Assembly (NCBI GenBank): GCA_022729735.1
Contig: DZAY01000020.1
Coordinates: forward strand, 1-44,990
Direction of reading: 5' to 3'
Source: Helicobacter cetorum
GTDB lineage: Bacteria; Campylobacterota; Campylobacteria; Campylobacterales; DZAY01
Length of the DNA: 44,990 bases
The translations under genes were made by a program, and so were the position numbers. This document shows positions 17,189 to 27,242 of this stretch, piece after piece. Below the pieces are notes generated by a model, which worked only from the letters and a program-made list of their open reading frames with translations, did not search any database and was not told where the DNA came from. Each line of letters opens with the position of its first letter. Position 1 is the first letter of the stretch.

Positions 17189-19078
17189 ATGAATTTTGAT
17201 GTTATTGTTGTTGGTGGTGGTCATGCTGGAGTTGAAAGCTCTTTAGCAAGTGCAAGAATGGGTGCAAAAACTCTTTTAATAACTATTTTAGTAGAGCAAA
17301 TTGGAGCTTTGAGTTGTAATCCAGCTGTTGGAGGATTGGCAAAGGGACATTTAGTCAAAGAGATTGATGCACTTGGTGGGCAAATGGGTTTAAGCACAGA
17401 TAGATGTGGTATTCAGTTTAGAGTGCTAAACTCTTCAAAAGGTCCAGCAGTTCGTGGAAGTAGAGCTCAAATTGATATGGATAGATATAGAATTTATTCA
17501 CGAAATTTATGTTTGAGTGAGCCTAATTTGAGTGTTGCTCAAGAGATAGTTGATGAGTTAATGACAGATGGAGATGAGGTTGTTGGAGTTAAGACAAATT
17601 TAAATAATCTATATTATGCTAAAAAGACTATTTTAACAACAGGGACATTTCTAAAAGGTTTAATTCACATTGGTGAGAGTAAATATGAAGCAGGAAGAGC
17701 TTGGGAGTTTAGTGCCAAAAACTTATCAAAATCTTTAATAGATTTAGGTTTGGAAGTTGGAAGATTAAAGACGGGAACTCCTTGTAGAATTGATGCAAAA
17801 AGTATAGATTTTTCAAAACTTGAACTCCAAAATGGAGATATTAATCCTACTCCATTTAGTTTTAGAACAGATAGAAAAAGTTTTAATCCCACACAACTTC
17901 CTTGCTTTATAGCTTATACCAATGAAAAAACTCATCACATAATAGAATCAAACTTTCACAGAGCCCCACTTTTTACAGGACAAATAGAAGGAATTGGACC
18001 ACGATATTGCCCAAGTATTGAAGATAAAATAAATAGATTTAGAGATAAAGATCGACATCATCTATTTGTAGAGCCACAAACATTAGAAGCCACAGAGTAT
18101 TATATAAATGGATTTAGTAGCTCTTTGCCAGTTGATGTTCAAAAAGAGATGTTAAATAGTATAAAAGGTTTTGAAAATGCAAAAGTGGTTAGATATGGTT
18201 ATGCAATCGAGTATGATTATGTAAATCCAGTAGAGCTAAAACATACATTAGAAACCAAAAAGGTTAAAAATTTATATTTGGCAGGACAAATAAATGGCAC
18301 AACAGGTTATGAAGAAGCAGCAGCTCAAGGACTTATGGCAGGAATTAATGCCGTTTTAGCAATAAGAGACTTAGAACCTTTGATATTTAGAAGAGATGAA
18401 GCATATATTGGTGTTTTGATTGATGATTTGGTAACAAAAGGGACAAAAGAGCCATATAGAATGTTTACAAGTAGAGCAGAGTATCGACTACTTTTAAGAG
18501 AAGATAATGCAGATTTAAGAGTTAGTAGTTATGGATATAAGATTGGACTTTTAGATTATAATAGTTATATGAAAGTTGAAAAAAAGCGAGATGAGATAAA
18601 AAAAGGTTTAGAATATTTAGAAACAAACTCACTAACTCCAACAACTAACACTTTAAAGCTATTAGAAGAGTTAGGTGAAGATAAGATTAATGATAGAACT
18701 ACTCTAAAACAGCTTGTGGCAAGGGGTGGGGAGTTTGATGTAGAAAAGATAAAAAAACTTGATAACTATTTCAGCGATTTTGACGAAACTATTTTAGAGC
18801 AAATTATTATTGAAGCGAAGTATGCTATGTATATTGAGAAACAGAAGTTGCAAATTGATAAAATGAAAGAGTTAATAGATATAAAAATGCCAAAAAATAT
18901 AGATTTAAGTAAAATTTCAGGACTTAGTAGTGAAGTTGTGGAAAAACTCAAAAGATTTAATCCACCAAATCTATTTAGTGCGAGTGAAATTAGTGGAATA
19001 ACACCAGCTGCTATTGATATTCTATATATTTATATAAAATCAAATCGCTATCCTAAAGTTGATAACGATTTAATCTAA
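17189..19078 (+). CDS. mnmG: tRNA uridine-5-carboxymethylaminomethyl(34) synthesis protein MnmG (GidA)
   Basis: The FAD- and folate-dependent partner of MnmE, modifying the wobble uridine of certain tRNAs. The frame gives 629 residues, normal for the family. [12 protein letters not shown] binds FAD at the N-terminus; [19 protein letters not shown] and the second block [10 protein letters not shown] are GidA signatures, and [15 protein letters not shown] follows. I chose ATG 17189 because GGAG (17179-17182) is 6 bases before it; the in-frame TTG 17177 and ATG 17183 overlap or abut that site. The shortened C-terminal helical domain ([10 protein letters not shown]) is present. Confidence 0.96.
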   Translation: MNFDVIVVGGGHAGVESSLASARMGAKTLLITILVEQIGALSCNPAVGGLAKGHLVKEIDALGGQMGLSTDRCGIQFRVLNSSKGPAVRGSRAQIDMDRYRIYSRNLCLSEPNLSVAQEIVDELMTDGDEVVGVKTNLNNLYYAKKTILTTGTFLKGLIHIGESKYEAGRAWEFSAKNLSKSLIDLGLEVGRLKTGTPCRIDAKSIDFSKLELQNGDINPTPFSFRTDRKSFNPTQLPCFIAYTNEKTHHIIESNFHRAPLFTGQIEGIGPRYCPSIEDKINRFRDKDRHHLFVEPQTLEATEYYINGFSSSLPVDVQKEMLNSIKGFENAKVVRYGYAIEYDYVNPVELKHTLETKKVKNLYLAGQINGTTGYEEAAAQGLMAGINAVLAIRDLEPLIFRRDEAYIGVLIDDLVTKGTKEPYRMFTSRAEYRLLLREDNADLRVSSYGYKIGLLDYNSYMKVEKKRDEIKKGLEYLETNSLTPTTNTLKLLEELGEDKINDRTTLKQLVARGGEFDVEKIKKLDNYFSDFDETILEQIIIEAKYAMYIEKQKLQIDKMKELIDIKMPKNIDLSKISGLSSEVVEKLKRFNPPNLFSASEISGITPAAIDILYIYIKSNRYPKVDNDLI

Positions 19079-19082
19079 GCTT

Positions 19083-19091
19083 TGTTATAAT
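19083..19091 (+). promoter_or_regulatory. Extended -10 promoter of aspS
   Basis: TGTTATAAT, an extended -10 (TGn-TATAAT), begins 5 bases after the mnmG stop and lies about 30 bases ahead of the aspS start. Confidence 0.55.
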
Positions 19092-19120
19092 CGCTATTAA
19101 AAATTTTGGGAGATAAAAGT

Positions 19121-20875
19121 TTGTTAAGAACAGATTTATGTGGCACTTTGAGTGAAGCTTCTATAGGAAGAGATATTAAAATTTGTGGTTGGGCAAATAG
19201 TTATAGAGACCACGGTGGTGTTATATTTATAGATTTAAGAGATAAAAGTGGAGTAATTCAATTAGTTTGCGACCCAGCAGACAATATAGATGCTCATAAG
19301 ATTGCAAGTAGAGTTAGAGATGAGTATGTTGTTGTTGCTTGTGGAAAAGTTAGAGCAAGAGGTGCTGGATTAGAAAATCCACGACTTAAAACAGGTAAAA
19401 TTGAAGTAGTTGTAAATTCATTAGTTATAGAAAATGAGAGCAAACCTTTGCCATTTGCTATTGGTGATGAGAGTGTTGGTGAAGATATTAGACTCAAATA
19501 TAGGTTTTTAGATTTAAGAGCTACAAAACATTATGAGACATTCAAACTTAGAAGCAAAGCAGCAATTAGTGCAAGAAATGTGTTGGATAGTTTGGGATTT
19601 TTAGAAGTAGAAACTCCAATTTTAACAAAATCAACACCAGAAGGTGCAAGGGATTATTTAGTTCCAAGTAGAGTTCATCAAGGTGAATTTTTTGCACTTC
19701 CACAAAGCCCACAACTATTTAAACAACTATTAATGGTGGGTGGATTTGATAGATATTTTCAAATTGCAAAATGTTTTAGAGATGAAGATTTAAGAGCTGA
19801 TAGACAACCAGAATTTACTCAAATTGATGTTGAGATGAGCTTTTGTGATGATGAAGATGTAATGGGAGTTGCAGAAGAGCTACTTAAATCTATCTTTGGA
19901 AGTTGTGGAGTTGATATAAAACCTCCTTTTAGAAGAATGAGTTATAAAGAAGCTATGGAGAGTTATGGTTCTGATAAACCAGATTTAAGATTTGATTTAA
20001 AACTATTTGATGTGATTGATATTTTTGATAATACAGAATTGAAAGTTTTTAGAGAAATAGCACAATTTAAGAAATTAAATAGAATAAAAGCTTTATGTGT
20101 TGAAGGTGGTGCAGAAAAGCTCACAAGAAAACAGATAGATGATTTAACAGCTTTTGTTGCAAAATTTGGGGCAAAAGGTTTAGCTTGGGTAAAAGTAAAT
20201 GAAGATGATTTACAAGGACCAATTGTTAAGTTTTTATCTGATGTTGAGAAAAAATCAATTGTTGAGAGAGTTGGTGCAAAAGTTGGAGATTTAATATTCT
20301 TTGGTGCAGGAAGTAAAAAAATTGTAATTGATTATATGGGAAGATTAAGATTAGAAATAGCAAAATATTTAAATCTTATGGATAAAGATAAATATGAATT
20401 TTTGTGGGTTGTTGATTTTCCTATGTTTGAAATTGAAGAAGGCAAAGTAAAAGCACTTCATCACCCATTTACAATGCCAAGAGATTTAGATAAAGATGAT
20501 ATTGAAGAGATTGATTCAATCGCTTATGATGTGGTTTTAAATGGAGTTGAGCTTGGTGGTGGAAGTATAAGAATTCATAAAGAAGATACTCAAAAGAAAA
20601 TTTTTGAATTGCTTGGAATTGGCGAAGAAGAAGCAAATGAGAAGTTTGGATTTTTACTTGATGCACTAAAATTTGGAGCTCCACCACACGGAGGATTTGC
20701 AATTGGATTTGATAGACTTATTATGCTTTTATCAAAAAGTGAAAGCATTAGAGATGTTATAGCATTTCCAAAAACACAAAAAGCTCAATGTTTGGTTACT
20801 TCAGCTCCAAGTTTGGTGGATAACAGACAGTTAAGAGAAGTGGGAATTAAGCTTGATGTTAAAGATAAAAAGTAG
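19121..20875 (+). CDS. aspS: Aspartate--tRNA ligase
   Basis: A 584-residue class IIb synthetase charging tRNA-Asp, probably non-discriminating (also charging tRNA-Asn) as is usual in Campylobacterota with GatCAB. The N-terminal OB fold ([21 protein letters not shown]), motif 2 ([16 protein letters not shown]) and motif 3 ([13 protein letters not shown]) are present, along with the bacterial GAD insertion. The start is TTG at 19121, 7 bases after GGGAGA; the in-frame TTG at 19106 precedes that site and is rejected. The C-terminus is shorter than the E. coli enzyme by a few residues. Confidence 0.96.
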   Translation: MLRTDLCGTLSEASIGRDIKICGWANSYRDHGGVIFIDLRDKSGVIQLVCDPADNIDAHKIASRVRDEYVVVACGKVRARGAGLENPRLKTGKIEVVVNSLVIENESKPLPFAIGDESVGEDIRLKYRFLDLRATKHYETFKLRSKAAISARNVLDSLGFLEVETPILTKSTPEGARDYLVPSRVHQGEFFALPQSPQLFKQLLMVGGFDRYFQIAKCFRDEDLRADRQPEFTQIDVEMSFCDDEDVMGVAEELLKSIFGSCGVDIKPPFRRMSYKEAMESYGSDKPDLRFDLKLFDVIDIFDNTELKVFREIAQFKKLNRIKALCVEGGAEKLTRKQIDDLTAFVAKFGAKGLAWVKVNEDDLQGPIVKFLSDVEKKSIVERVGAKVGDLIFFGAGSKKIVIDYMGRLRLEIAKYLNLMDKDKYEFLWVVDFPMFEIEEGKVKALHHPFTMPRDLDKDDIEEIDSIAYDVVLNGVELGGGSIRIHKEDTQKKIFELLGIGEEEANEKFGFLLDALKFGAPPHGGFAIGFDRLIMLLSKSESIRDVIAFPKTQKAQCLVTSAPSLVDNRQLREVGIKLDVKDKK

Positions 20876-20931
20876 TTGCTACTTTTATGCTATGTAGTGA
20901 TTGTAAAATTTTAATAAAAAAAGGGGAAGAT

Positions 20932-21510
20932 ATGAAAAAATTATTCTTAATTATTGGTGCTCCAGGAAGTGGAAAAACAACAGATGCTCATCTAATTTCA
21001 GAGCGACATCCAAAAAAAATTGCTCACTACTCAACAGGTGATTTGCTAAGAGCTGAAGTTGCAAGTGGAAGTGAATTGGGAAAAATGATTGATAGTTATA
21101 TTTCAAATGGGAATTTAGTTCCATTAGAAGTGGTTATTAATACAGTTGTAAGTGCTATTAAAAACTCTCCAAGAGATGTGATTTTAATAGATGGTTTTCC
21201 AAGAAGTAAAGAGCAAATGGTTACACTTGATGAAGTTTTATCAAAAGAAGATAGTGTAATTTTAGAATCTGTAATTGAAGTTGATGTAAGTGAAACAGTT
21301 GCAAGAGATAGAGTTTTGGGTAGAGCAAGAGGTGCTGATGATAATGAAGTTGTATTTAATAATAGAATGAGAGTTTATACAGAGCCTTTAGCTGATATTC
21401 AAAGCTTTTATAAAGCAAAAGATTTATTAAAAGTTATCAATGGTGAAAGAGGAATTGAAGAAATCGTAGATGATATGGATGATTTCATTCAGAGTAAAAT
21501 AGGTGCATAA
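20932..21510 (+). CDS. adk: Adenylate kinase, short-lid form
   Basis: Interconverts 2 ADP with ATP and AMP. At 192 residues it is the short form without the zinc/LID insertion: [16 protein letters not shown] replaces the long [14 protein letters not shown] is the P-loop, TGDLLRAEV binds AMP, and LIDGFPRS is the conserved core. I start at ATG 20932 after AAGGGGAAG rather than at the upstream ATG 20887, whose extra 15 residues precede the P-loop region and lack a ribosome-binding site. The 3' end overlaps the next gene by 8 bp. Confidence 0.94.
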   Translation: MKKLFLIIGAPGSGKTTDAHLISERHPKKIAHYSTGDLLRAEVASGSELGKMIDSYISNGNLVPLEVVINTVVSAIKNSPRDVILIDGFPRSKEQMVTLDEVLSKEDSVILESVIEVDVSETVARDRVLGRARGADDNEVVFNNRMRVYTEPLADIQSFYKAKDLLKVINGERGIEEIVDDMDDFIQSKIGA

Positions 21511-22240
21511 TATTTTTGCAGTTATTATTGGAAGTGAAATTTTAAACAGAAGACGAGTTGATAAACATTTTGATTTTTTATCAACAGAGCTTTTAAATAG
21601 AGGATATGAGCTTAGTGGTTCATTTGTTATAAAAGATGAACCAAGCTTGATTGAACAAACTTTTAAATTTATAAAAGATATTCCAAACTCTATTATGTTT
21701 AGTTTTGGTGGAATTGGTGCTACTCCTGATGATTATACAAGAGAAGTTAGTGCAAAAATATTTCGTGATGGAGTTATGGAGTTTCATAATGAAGCCAAAA
21801 CTATAATTATCGATAAGTTTCAAGAGAGTGCATATCCATATAGAGTAAATATGGCAAAACTTCCAATAGATGCAAAACTTTTATATAACCCTATAAGTGG
21901 TGTTCCTGCTTACTATTTAGATGAGCGATTTTTTTTCACCCCAGGATTTCCAGAAATGGCAAAACCTATGATTTTAGAAGTTTTAGAGAGATATTTTAAA
22001 CCTTTAAAACCTAAAATTAGATTTTCACTAAAATGTGAAAGTGGCGAAAATGATTTGATTGAGATTATGCAACAAATACCAAGTAGTATAGAGTTATCAT
22101 CTCTACCAAAAATTTTAGAAGATGGCAAAAGAGAAGTTATCTTATCAATTGCTTCAACTAATGAAGAGTTATTAAAAGTTTGGTTAGGTGAAATCATAAA
22201 TTTTCTTAAAAACAAAAATATAAATTTTATTGAGGAGTAA
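21503..22240 (+). CDS. CinA-like molybdopterin-binding domain protein
   Basis: A 245-residue protein containing the MoCF-type molybdopterin-binding domain found at the N-terminus of Cin[19 protein letters not shown], the [14 protein letters not shown] loop and the FTPGFPEMA segment. The C-terminal NMN-deamidase domain of full CinA is absent; residues 165-245 are a smaller alpha/beta extension of the YfaY/COG1058 type. The start is GTG at 21503, inside the end of adk, indicating translational coupling. Its substrate is unknown; in CinA relatives it is a nucleotide pyrophosphatase. Confidence 0.85.
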   Translation: MHNIFAVIIGSEILNRRRVDKHFDFLSTELLNRGYELSGSFVIKDEPSLIEQTFKFIKDIPNSIMFSFGGIGATPDDYTREVSAKIFRDGVMEFHNEAKTIIIDKFQESAYPYRVNMAKLPIDAKLLYNPISGVPAYYLDERFFFTPGFPEMAKPMILEVLERYFKPLKPKIRFSLKCESGENDLIEIMQQIPSSIELSSLPKILEDGKREVILSIASTNEELLKVWLGEIINFLKNKNINFIEE

Positions 22241-22243
22241 GTT

Positions 22244-22765
22244 ATGGATATTAGTAAAATATCTTTTGGAGAAAATCCAGAAAAAGTAAATGCTGTAATT
22301 GAGATACCATTTGGTTCAAATATTAAGTATGAGATTGATAAAGATAGTGGTGCTGTAATGGTTGATAGAGTTATGTATTCTGCAATGTTTTATCCAGCAA
22401 ATTATGGATTTGTTCCAAATACATTAGCAAATGATGGCGACCCAGCTGATATTTTAGTTTTAACAGATTATCCATTAGTTGCAGGAAGTGTGATTAAATG
22501 TAGATTAATTGGTGTATTAGTTATGGAAGATGAGAGTGGAATGGATGAAAAACTTTTAGCAGTTCCTGTAACTAAAGTTGATCCAAGATTTGAAGAGATA
22601 AAAACTATGGATGATTTACCAAAAGCTTTAGTTACAAAAATTAGAAACTTTTTTGAAACTTACAAAATGCTTGAGCCAAATAAATGGGTAAAAGTAAAAG
22701 AGTTTAAAGGTAAAGATGAAGCATCTGCAATTTTGCAAGAAGCGATAAATAAGTTTTCTAAATAG
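22244..22765 (+). CDS. ppa: Inorganic pyrophosphatase (family I)
   Basis: A 173-residue soluble family I pyrophosphatase, splitting pyrophosphate to drive biosynthetic reactions. The signature DGDPADILV carries the metal-binding aspartates; KYEIDKDSGAVMVDR and YPANYGFVPNT lie upstream, and the late KVKEFKGKDEA is also conserved. It follows the CinA-like gene by 3 bp and completes the aspS-adk-cinA-like-ppa cluster. Confidence 0.96.
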   Translation: MDISKISFGENPEKVNAVIEIPFGSNIKYEIDKDSGAVMVDRVMYSAMFYPANYGFVPNTLANDGDPADILVLTDYPLVAGSVIKCRLIGVLVMEDESGMDEKLLAVPVTKVDPRFEEIKTMDDLPKALVTKIRNFFETYKMLEPNKWVKVKEFKGKDEASAILQEAINKFSK

Positions 22766-22774
22766 TGATATAAT
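22766..22774 (+). promoter_or_regulatory. Extended -10 promoter of cheV
   Basis: TGATATAAT, an extended -10, starts one base after the ppa stop codon. The predicted transcription start near 22781 would place the hairpin at 22784-22805 at the very 5' end of the cheV message. Confidence 0.5.
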
Positions 22775-22783
22775 TAATTTTGG

Positions 22784-22805
22784 AAGTTAGACGAAAGTTT
22801 AACTT
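22784..22805 (+). repeat. Stem-loop with GAAA tetraloop, copy 1 of a small repeated hairpin
   Basis: AAGTTAGAC and GTTTAACTT form a 9-bp stem (one G-T wobble) around a GAAA loop. The same left arm, with a related right arm, recurs at 33101-33121. It lies between ppa and cheV and may be a ppa 3'-end structure, a cheV leader hairpin, or both. Confidence 0.5.
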
Positions 22806-22832
22806 TTAAAATTAAATTTAAAGAGCGAAAAT

Positions 22833-23732
22833 ATGAGTCAAACAATAAATAAAATATCAAACATGGCAAAAAGTCATTTAAATAATATTATGCAAATTTT
22901 AGTTTTTAGACTAAATGATGGTAACTATTATGGGATTAATGTTTCAAAAATTCGTTCCATTGAAGATTTTAAGCGATACAAACTTATAAAAAATAGTATC
23001 AATCATACAGATGAAACTATATTAGAAGGTTATATTAAATATCAAGAGCAGATAATTCCATTTCTAAATATTGAAAAATGGCTTGAAATATATACTCCAC
23101 AAAATATTTATAGAGAAATTTTGATTACTGAATTTAGTAAAAAAATGATAGCTTTTTGTATTGAAGATATTTATAATATTTATAATGTCGAAACATCACA
23201 ACTTCAAAACTCACTAAATAGAGATATTATTACATATTCAGCACTTTTAAAAATAGAAGATGAAGTTGTTACTGTTTCAATTTTAGATGTTGAGAGACTT
23301 TTGGCTGATATTTTTGCTTCTAATTTAGATATTCCTGATAAAAAAGTTTCAAAAGATAAGATAGTTTTAGTTGCAGAAGATAGTAAAAGCACAATTAATA
23401 TTATGCAAGAGATAATAAAAGATACTGGATTGGAAGCTAAATTTTTCTTAAATGGTGTAGAAATTATAGACTATTTATCTGCTATATCAGATGATGATTT
23501 AGCAAAAATTGGTATTGTGATTACAGATTTAGAAATGCCAAAAGCTGATGGTTATCAAGTGATTAATTTCATAAAAACCAATAATAGACTCTCATTTTTG
23601 CCTGTTGTTGTTCATTCAAGTATGTCAAATGATGGAGTTATAAAAAAGACAAAATCGTTGGGTGCTATCTCTTTTATTGCAAAAATGGACCCAGAACTAT
23701 TTGTAGATACATTAGATAAGTATATGTTATGA
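22833..23732 (+). CDS. cheV: Chemotaxis adaptor CheV
   Basis: A 299-residue fusion of an N-terminal CheW-like coupling domain (about residues 15-160) to a receiver domain (about 175-299). The receiver keeps E182-D183, the phosphoacceptor D232 (ITDLEMPKADG) and a late lysine (IAKMD), so it should be phosphorylated by CheA. It links chemoreceptors to CheA and tunes adaptation. The stop overlaps the next start (ATGA), which couples a small Cys-rich protein to it. Confidence 0.93.
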   Translation: MSQTINKISNMAKSHLNNIMQILVFRLNDGNYYGINVSKIRSIEDFKRYKLIKNSINHTDETILEGYIKYQEQIIPFLNIEKWLEIYTPQNIYREILITEFSKKMIAFCIEDIYNIYNVETSQLQNSLNRDIITYSALLKIEDEVVTVSILDVERLLADIFASNLDIPDKKVSKDKIVLVAEDSKSTINIMQEIIKDTGLEAKFFLNGVEIIDYLSAISDDDLAKIGIVITDLEMPKADGYQVINFIKTNNRLSFLPVVVHSSMSNDGVIKKTKSLGAISFIAKMDPELFVDTLDKYML

Positions 23733-24034
23733 GCAGAATAAAAGTAGAAGAGTTGCTAAAGCAATATGCAATAAATGAGTATGCAAGAGAAACTTTAGCA
23801 CCATTTATTGCAATATCTTCTACAAAAGAGAACCACTTATATGAAGATTTGGGACTTAGCTCAAGAGAAGAGATGGGAGAGTTTATGAAAAAACATTTTC
23901 CAGAATTGGCAAAAGATAAACCAAAAGAGATTAGATGGAAAAAGTTTTTATATGATAAAGTTAATTCTATTGCTCCTGCATGTTATGGATGTTTAGATAG
24001 TCATGATTGCTTTAAATGTGATGTTTTAAATTAA
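23729..24034 (+). CDS. Small cysteine-rich NifQ-like protein
   Basis: A 101-residue protein whose C-terminal half resembles NifQ: IRWKKFLYDKV followed by a cysteine cluster, C-x2-C-x5-C-x2-C (PACYGCLDSHDCFKC). True NifQ has C-x4-C-x2-C-x5-C and binds an iron-sulfur/molybdenum cluster, so the match covers three of the four cysteine spacings. No other nif genes are in the window. The start overlaps cheV by 4 bp and the stop overlaps the convergent EAL gene by 4 bp. A metal-binding or redox role is likely; nitrogen fixation is not established. Confidence 0.5.
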   Translation: MSRIKVEELLKQYAINEYARETLAPFIAISSTKENHLYEDLGLSSREEMGEFMKKHFPELAKDKPKEIRWKKFLYDKVNSIAPACYGCLDSHDCFKCDVLN

Positions 24035-26298
24035 GAACCATTGCCACATTTTCGTTTTTTCAAAGCTCCACTTGGTTCTCCCAAAAAGTAACCTTGTCTA
24101 TAATCAATTCCAAGCTCTAATACAACTCTATCAACATCTTCACTATGAACAAATTCAGCCACAGTTTTAATTCCCAATTTTTTTGCAAATGATACAATAC
24201 TTTCAACTATAACTTTTGAGTTGGCATCTTTATCAATATTTTTAATCAAACTTCCATCAATTTTCAGATAATCTACATCAAGTCTTAATATATGTTCAAA
24301 ATTTGAGTAACCACTACCAAAATCATCAATAGCAATTTTACAACCAAACTTTTTTAACTCTTTTATAAAACTTGATACATCTTGATAGTTTTCAATTCCT
24401 TCTGATTCTAAAATTTCAAATGTAATTCTTGAAGCAACTAATATATCTTTTTCTAAATATGATTTTATAAAATGTGTTACATCAGAATCCAAAATATCTT
24501 CAATCGAAATATTTATTGAAAATTCACAAGAGCTATCTCTAAAATATTCAAATGATTTTTTAAATACCTGTTTTGTGATTTTTGGATACTGTTTTGTAAC
24601 TTTGGAAATATCCAAAAAGAAGTATGGTGAAATAATTTTATCATCATCTATCATTCTAACCAAACACTCAAACTTATTAGCACGATTGTGTTTATCTACA
24701 ATTGGTTGAAAAAATGGAACTACTCTATTATCTTCAAGTGCAAATTTTAATTTTTTTGTCCAAAGTAAATTTTTCTCATACATCTTATTTGTATCCATTG
24801 TATCATTAAAAAACAGATATGGTTTTCGCTCTTTTTTTGCTTTTTTGAGAGCTATATTTGCTTGAAGCAGTAGATTGTTAGCCATATCTTCAAATAGTAA
24901 ATTTGCAATTCCTACTGTAAGAGTTATATAAATTTCGTGCGATTCGTATATAAATGGTTGTCCAACTACAACTTTAAAATCTAAAAATGTTTCTATTTCA
25001 GCAGAATTCAAACTTCTATTTGTAAGTATAGCAAACTCGTCTGATGGAAGTTTATATATATCAATTATTTCAGGTATATCGTTTGCATAGTTGTGTAGTG
25101 ATTGTCCAATCCATTTTAGTAGCTCATCGCCTACCGAAAATCCATAAAAATTATTTATCTGCTTGAAATTATCAATATTTATTAATACAAGAGATTTAAC
25201 TTTACTATCTTTTACATCATTTAACAGTTTAAATCTATTTGGAAGATTTGTAAGAGAATCATTATTTAATAGATATAATAGTTTTCTATTTTTTTTATCA
25301 ATTAATAAAATAAGAGCCAAAACTACAATCAAAAGTGAGCTAAAACCAACTAAATATTTAATCAAATCGGCTCTATTATTTATAAAGAACTCATCATTTA
25401 TAAATATATTGAGATATACAATTACTTCACCTTTTAAATCTTTAATAGGATAAAATATTGCTGAATAGCACACATCATCAACTGTAACTCTCTCTACAAA
25501 CTGGCTATTTTGTTGCAATTTACTATTTAAATTCTCACTTTTATTTAAACTACTCATAAATTTATCTAAACTACTATCCATAACAAAGTAGTTATTTAAA
25601 ATTTTTGTTGTGTTTTTTAAATCATGTTTAAATACTTCCAACTCAAAATTATCTTTACTAAATATGAATTTACTATAAACTGTTTGACTTTCAAAATATT
25701 CTCTATTACTATTGATACTATTAATAAAATTTTCAATTTTTGCTGATGAGATTGCAATATCAAATGAGCCTAAATGTAAATTATTAAAAAATAGAGGATG
25801 TATAAATCTAAATCCACTATCAATTCTACAACTCTCAAAAGTTCTAATATATTGCTGTTTGCTATTTGATAAAAGTGCTGAATATCGTAAATTTGTAACA
25901 TTATCACCAAATAAATTTGGACGATAAACCCTCAAAAAACTAACTCCATCATCTAAATAGAACTCTATTTCACCTATTCCAAATTTTTCAAAACTACTCA
26001 TACACTTTAACTCTTTATAAATATTTTCTCTATAAATATCTAAACTATCTCTATTAAATTTTGCCATATAAAGATTTTCTAATATATCAGTTCTATTTAT
26101 ATCATCTTCAAAAATAAGTTTAGAAATCTCTTCAAAATGTTTTAGTGTATAGTTGTATGAAACTTCTGCAAACTCTAATAAGTTTTCATTATGGAGTCTC
26201 TCTTTTTTTTTGTAATCAATCAAAAAGTGGGTAACAATAACAATTTCAATTAACAGAACAATTAAATAAACTAAATATTTCTTATAACTACCTAACAT
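24031..26298 (-). CDS. dCache-GGDEF(degenerate)-EAL c-di-GMP phosphodiesterase
   Basis: A 755-residue inner-membrane protein. Transmembrane helices lie at about residues 8-27 and 312-333, with a periplasmic double-Cache sensor (dCache_3 type: FLRVYRPNLFGDN, FRFIHPLFFNNLHLGSF). The GGDEF domain (about 340-490) is degenerate, with PSDEF at 418-422, so it should not make c-di-GMP. The EAL domain (about 515-740) looks active: ECLVR at 544-548, NIS near 595, E629, DDFGSGYS at 658-665, K679 and the VAEFV glutamate are kept. The likely role is hydrolysis of c-di-GMP in response to an external ligand, with the GGDEF as a regulatory part. It is transcribed alone, convergent with cheV and divergent from galU. 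Confidence 0.9.
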   Translation of the reverse strand: MLGSYKKYLVYLIVLLIEIVIVTHFLIDYKKKERLHNENLLEFAEVSYNYTLKHFEEISKLIFEDDINRTDILENLYMAKFNRDSLDIYRENIYKELKCMSSFEKFGIGEIEFYLDDGVSFLRVYRPNLFGDNVTNLRYSALLSNSKQQYIRTFESCRIDSGFRFIHPLFFNNLHLGSFDIAISSAKIENFINSINSNREYFESQTVYSKFIFSKDNFELEVFKHDLKNTTKILNNYFVMDSSLDKFMSSLNKSENLNSKLQQNSQFVERVTVDDVCYSAIFYPIKDLKGEVIVYLNIFINDEFFINNRADLIKYLVGFSSLLIVVLALILLIDKKNRKLLYLLNNDSLTNLPNRFKLLNDVKDSKVKSLVLINIDNFKQINNFYGFSVGDELLKWIGQSLHNYANDIPEIIDIYKLPSDEFAILTNRSLNSAEIETFLDFKVVVGQPFIYESHEIYITLTVGIANLLFEDMANNLLLQANIALKKAKKERKPYLFFNDTMDTNKMYEKNLLWTKKLKFALEDNRVVPFFQPIVDKHNRANKFECLVRMIDDDKIISPYFFLDISKVTKQYPKITKQVFKKSFEYFRDSSCEFSINISIEDILDSDVTHFIKSYLEKDILVASRITFEILESEGIENYQDVSSFIKELKKFGCKIAIDDFGSGYSNFEHILRLDVDYLKIDGSLIKNIDKDANSKVIVESIVSFAKKLGIKTVAEFVHSEDVDRVVLELGIDYRQGYFLGEPSGALKKRKCGNGS

Positions 26299-26355
26299 TT
26301 TGTTATATAACCTTTTTTAATAATGATTTTTTAATTCAAATTCTAACATTTTTTT

Positions 26356-26384
26356 TTGAAAAATAGCTATTCTAAAGATATATT
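26356..26384 (+). promoter_or_regulatory. Sigma70-type promoter of the galU operon
   Basis: TTGAAA (26356-26361) and TATATT (26379-26384) are separated by exactly 17 bp. The -35 is preceded by a run of nine T's. The sequence ATTCTAAC upstream and GTTAGAAT downstream form an inverted repeat flanking the promoter, each joined to a copy of AATTCAAATT. Confidence 0.5.
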
Positions 26385-26417
26385 GAGTTAGAATTCAAAT
26401 TAAAAAAAGGATATTTC

Positions 26418-27242
26418 ATGGTAAGAAAAGCACTATTTCCAGCAGCAGGTTATGGCACAAGGTTTCTCCCAGCTACAAAAGCGATGCCAAAAGAGATGTT
26501 ACCAATTCTAAATAAACCATTAATTGAGTATGGTGTTGAAGAAGCGATGCAAGCAGGTATGTATAATATATCAATTGTAACTGGTAGAGGTAAAAGAGCA
26601 ATAGAAGACCATTTTGATATAAATTATGAGTTAGAGCATCAAATAAGAGGAACAGATAAAGAAAAATATTTGGAAGAAATTAGAAAAATTGTTTCATCTT
26701 GCACATTTTCATACACAAGACAGAGTGAAATGAAAGGTTTAGGACATGCTATTTTAACAGGTGAAACTTTAATTGGAAAAGAGCCATTTGCTGTAATATT
26801 AGCAGATGATTTATGTGTGGGTGAAAATGGAGTATCTGTATTAAAACAGATGATGGATGTATTTAGTAGATATAAATGTTCAATTGTAGCAGTTGAAGAG
26901 ATAGATTTAGCAGATAGTAAAAAATATGGAGTTGTCGCAGGTAAAGAGATTGAAGATGGCATTTTCTTAGTTAATAATATGGTAGAAAAACCAGACCCAA
27001 AAGATGCTCCAAGTAATTTGGCAATTATTGGAAGATATATTTTAACACCAGATATTTTTGATATTTTAGAAAATACAAAAGCTGGAAAAAATGGTGAAAT
27101 TCAAATCACAGATGCACTCTTAACTCAAGCAACAGAAGGTATGGTTTTGGCACTTAAATTCAAAGGTAGAAGATTTGATTGTGGAAGTGTTGAAGGATTT
27201 GTAGAAGCGATTAACTACTTTTTTGAGCAAAGAAAACATTAA
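26418..27242 (+). CDS. galU: UTP--glucose-1-phosphate uridylyltransferase
   Basis: Makes UDP-glucose for envelope sugars. The 274-residue protein has the nucleotidyltransferase start AAGYGTRFLPATKAMPKEMLPI-like loop (residues 8 onward), the VILADDLC metal-binding aspartates, MVEKPDPKDAPSNLA and the GEIQITDAL helix. AAAGGATA precedes the ATG. It heads a six-gene plus-strand operon; its TAA shares a base with the ribA ATG (TAATG). Confidence 0.95.
   Translation: MVRKALFPAAGYGTRFLPATKAMPKEMLPILNKPLIEYGVEEAMQAGMYNISIVTGRGKRAIEDHFDINYELEHQIRGTDKEKYLEEIRKIVSSCTFSYTRQSEMKGLGHAILTGETLIGKEPFAVILADDLCVGENGVSVLKQMMDVFSRYKCSIVAVEEIDLADSKKYGVVAGKEIEDGIFLVNNMVEKPDPKDAPSNLAIIGRYILTPDIFDILENTKAGKNGEIQITDALLTQATEGMVLALKFKGRRFDCGSVEGFVEAINYFFEQRKH

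Noticed and set aside
24031..24034. Overlap of convergent stop codons as a regulatory feature
   Set aside because: A TTAA shared by two stops is a common result of compact AT-rich genomes.
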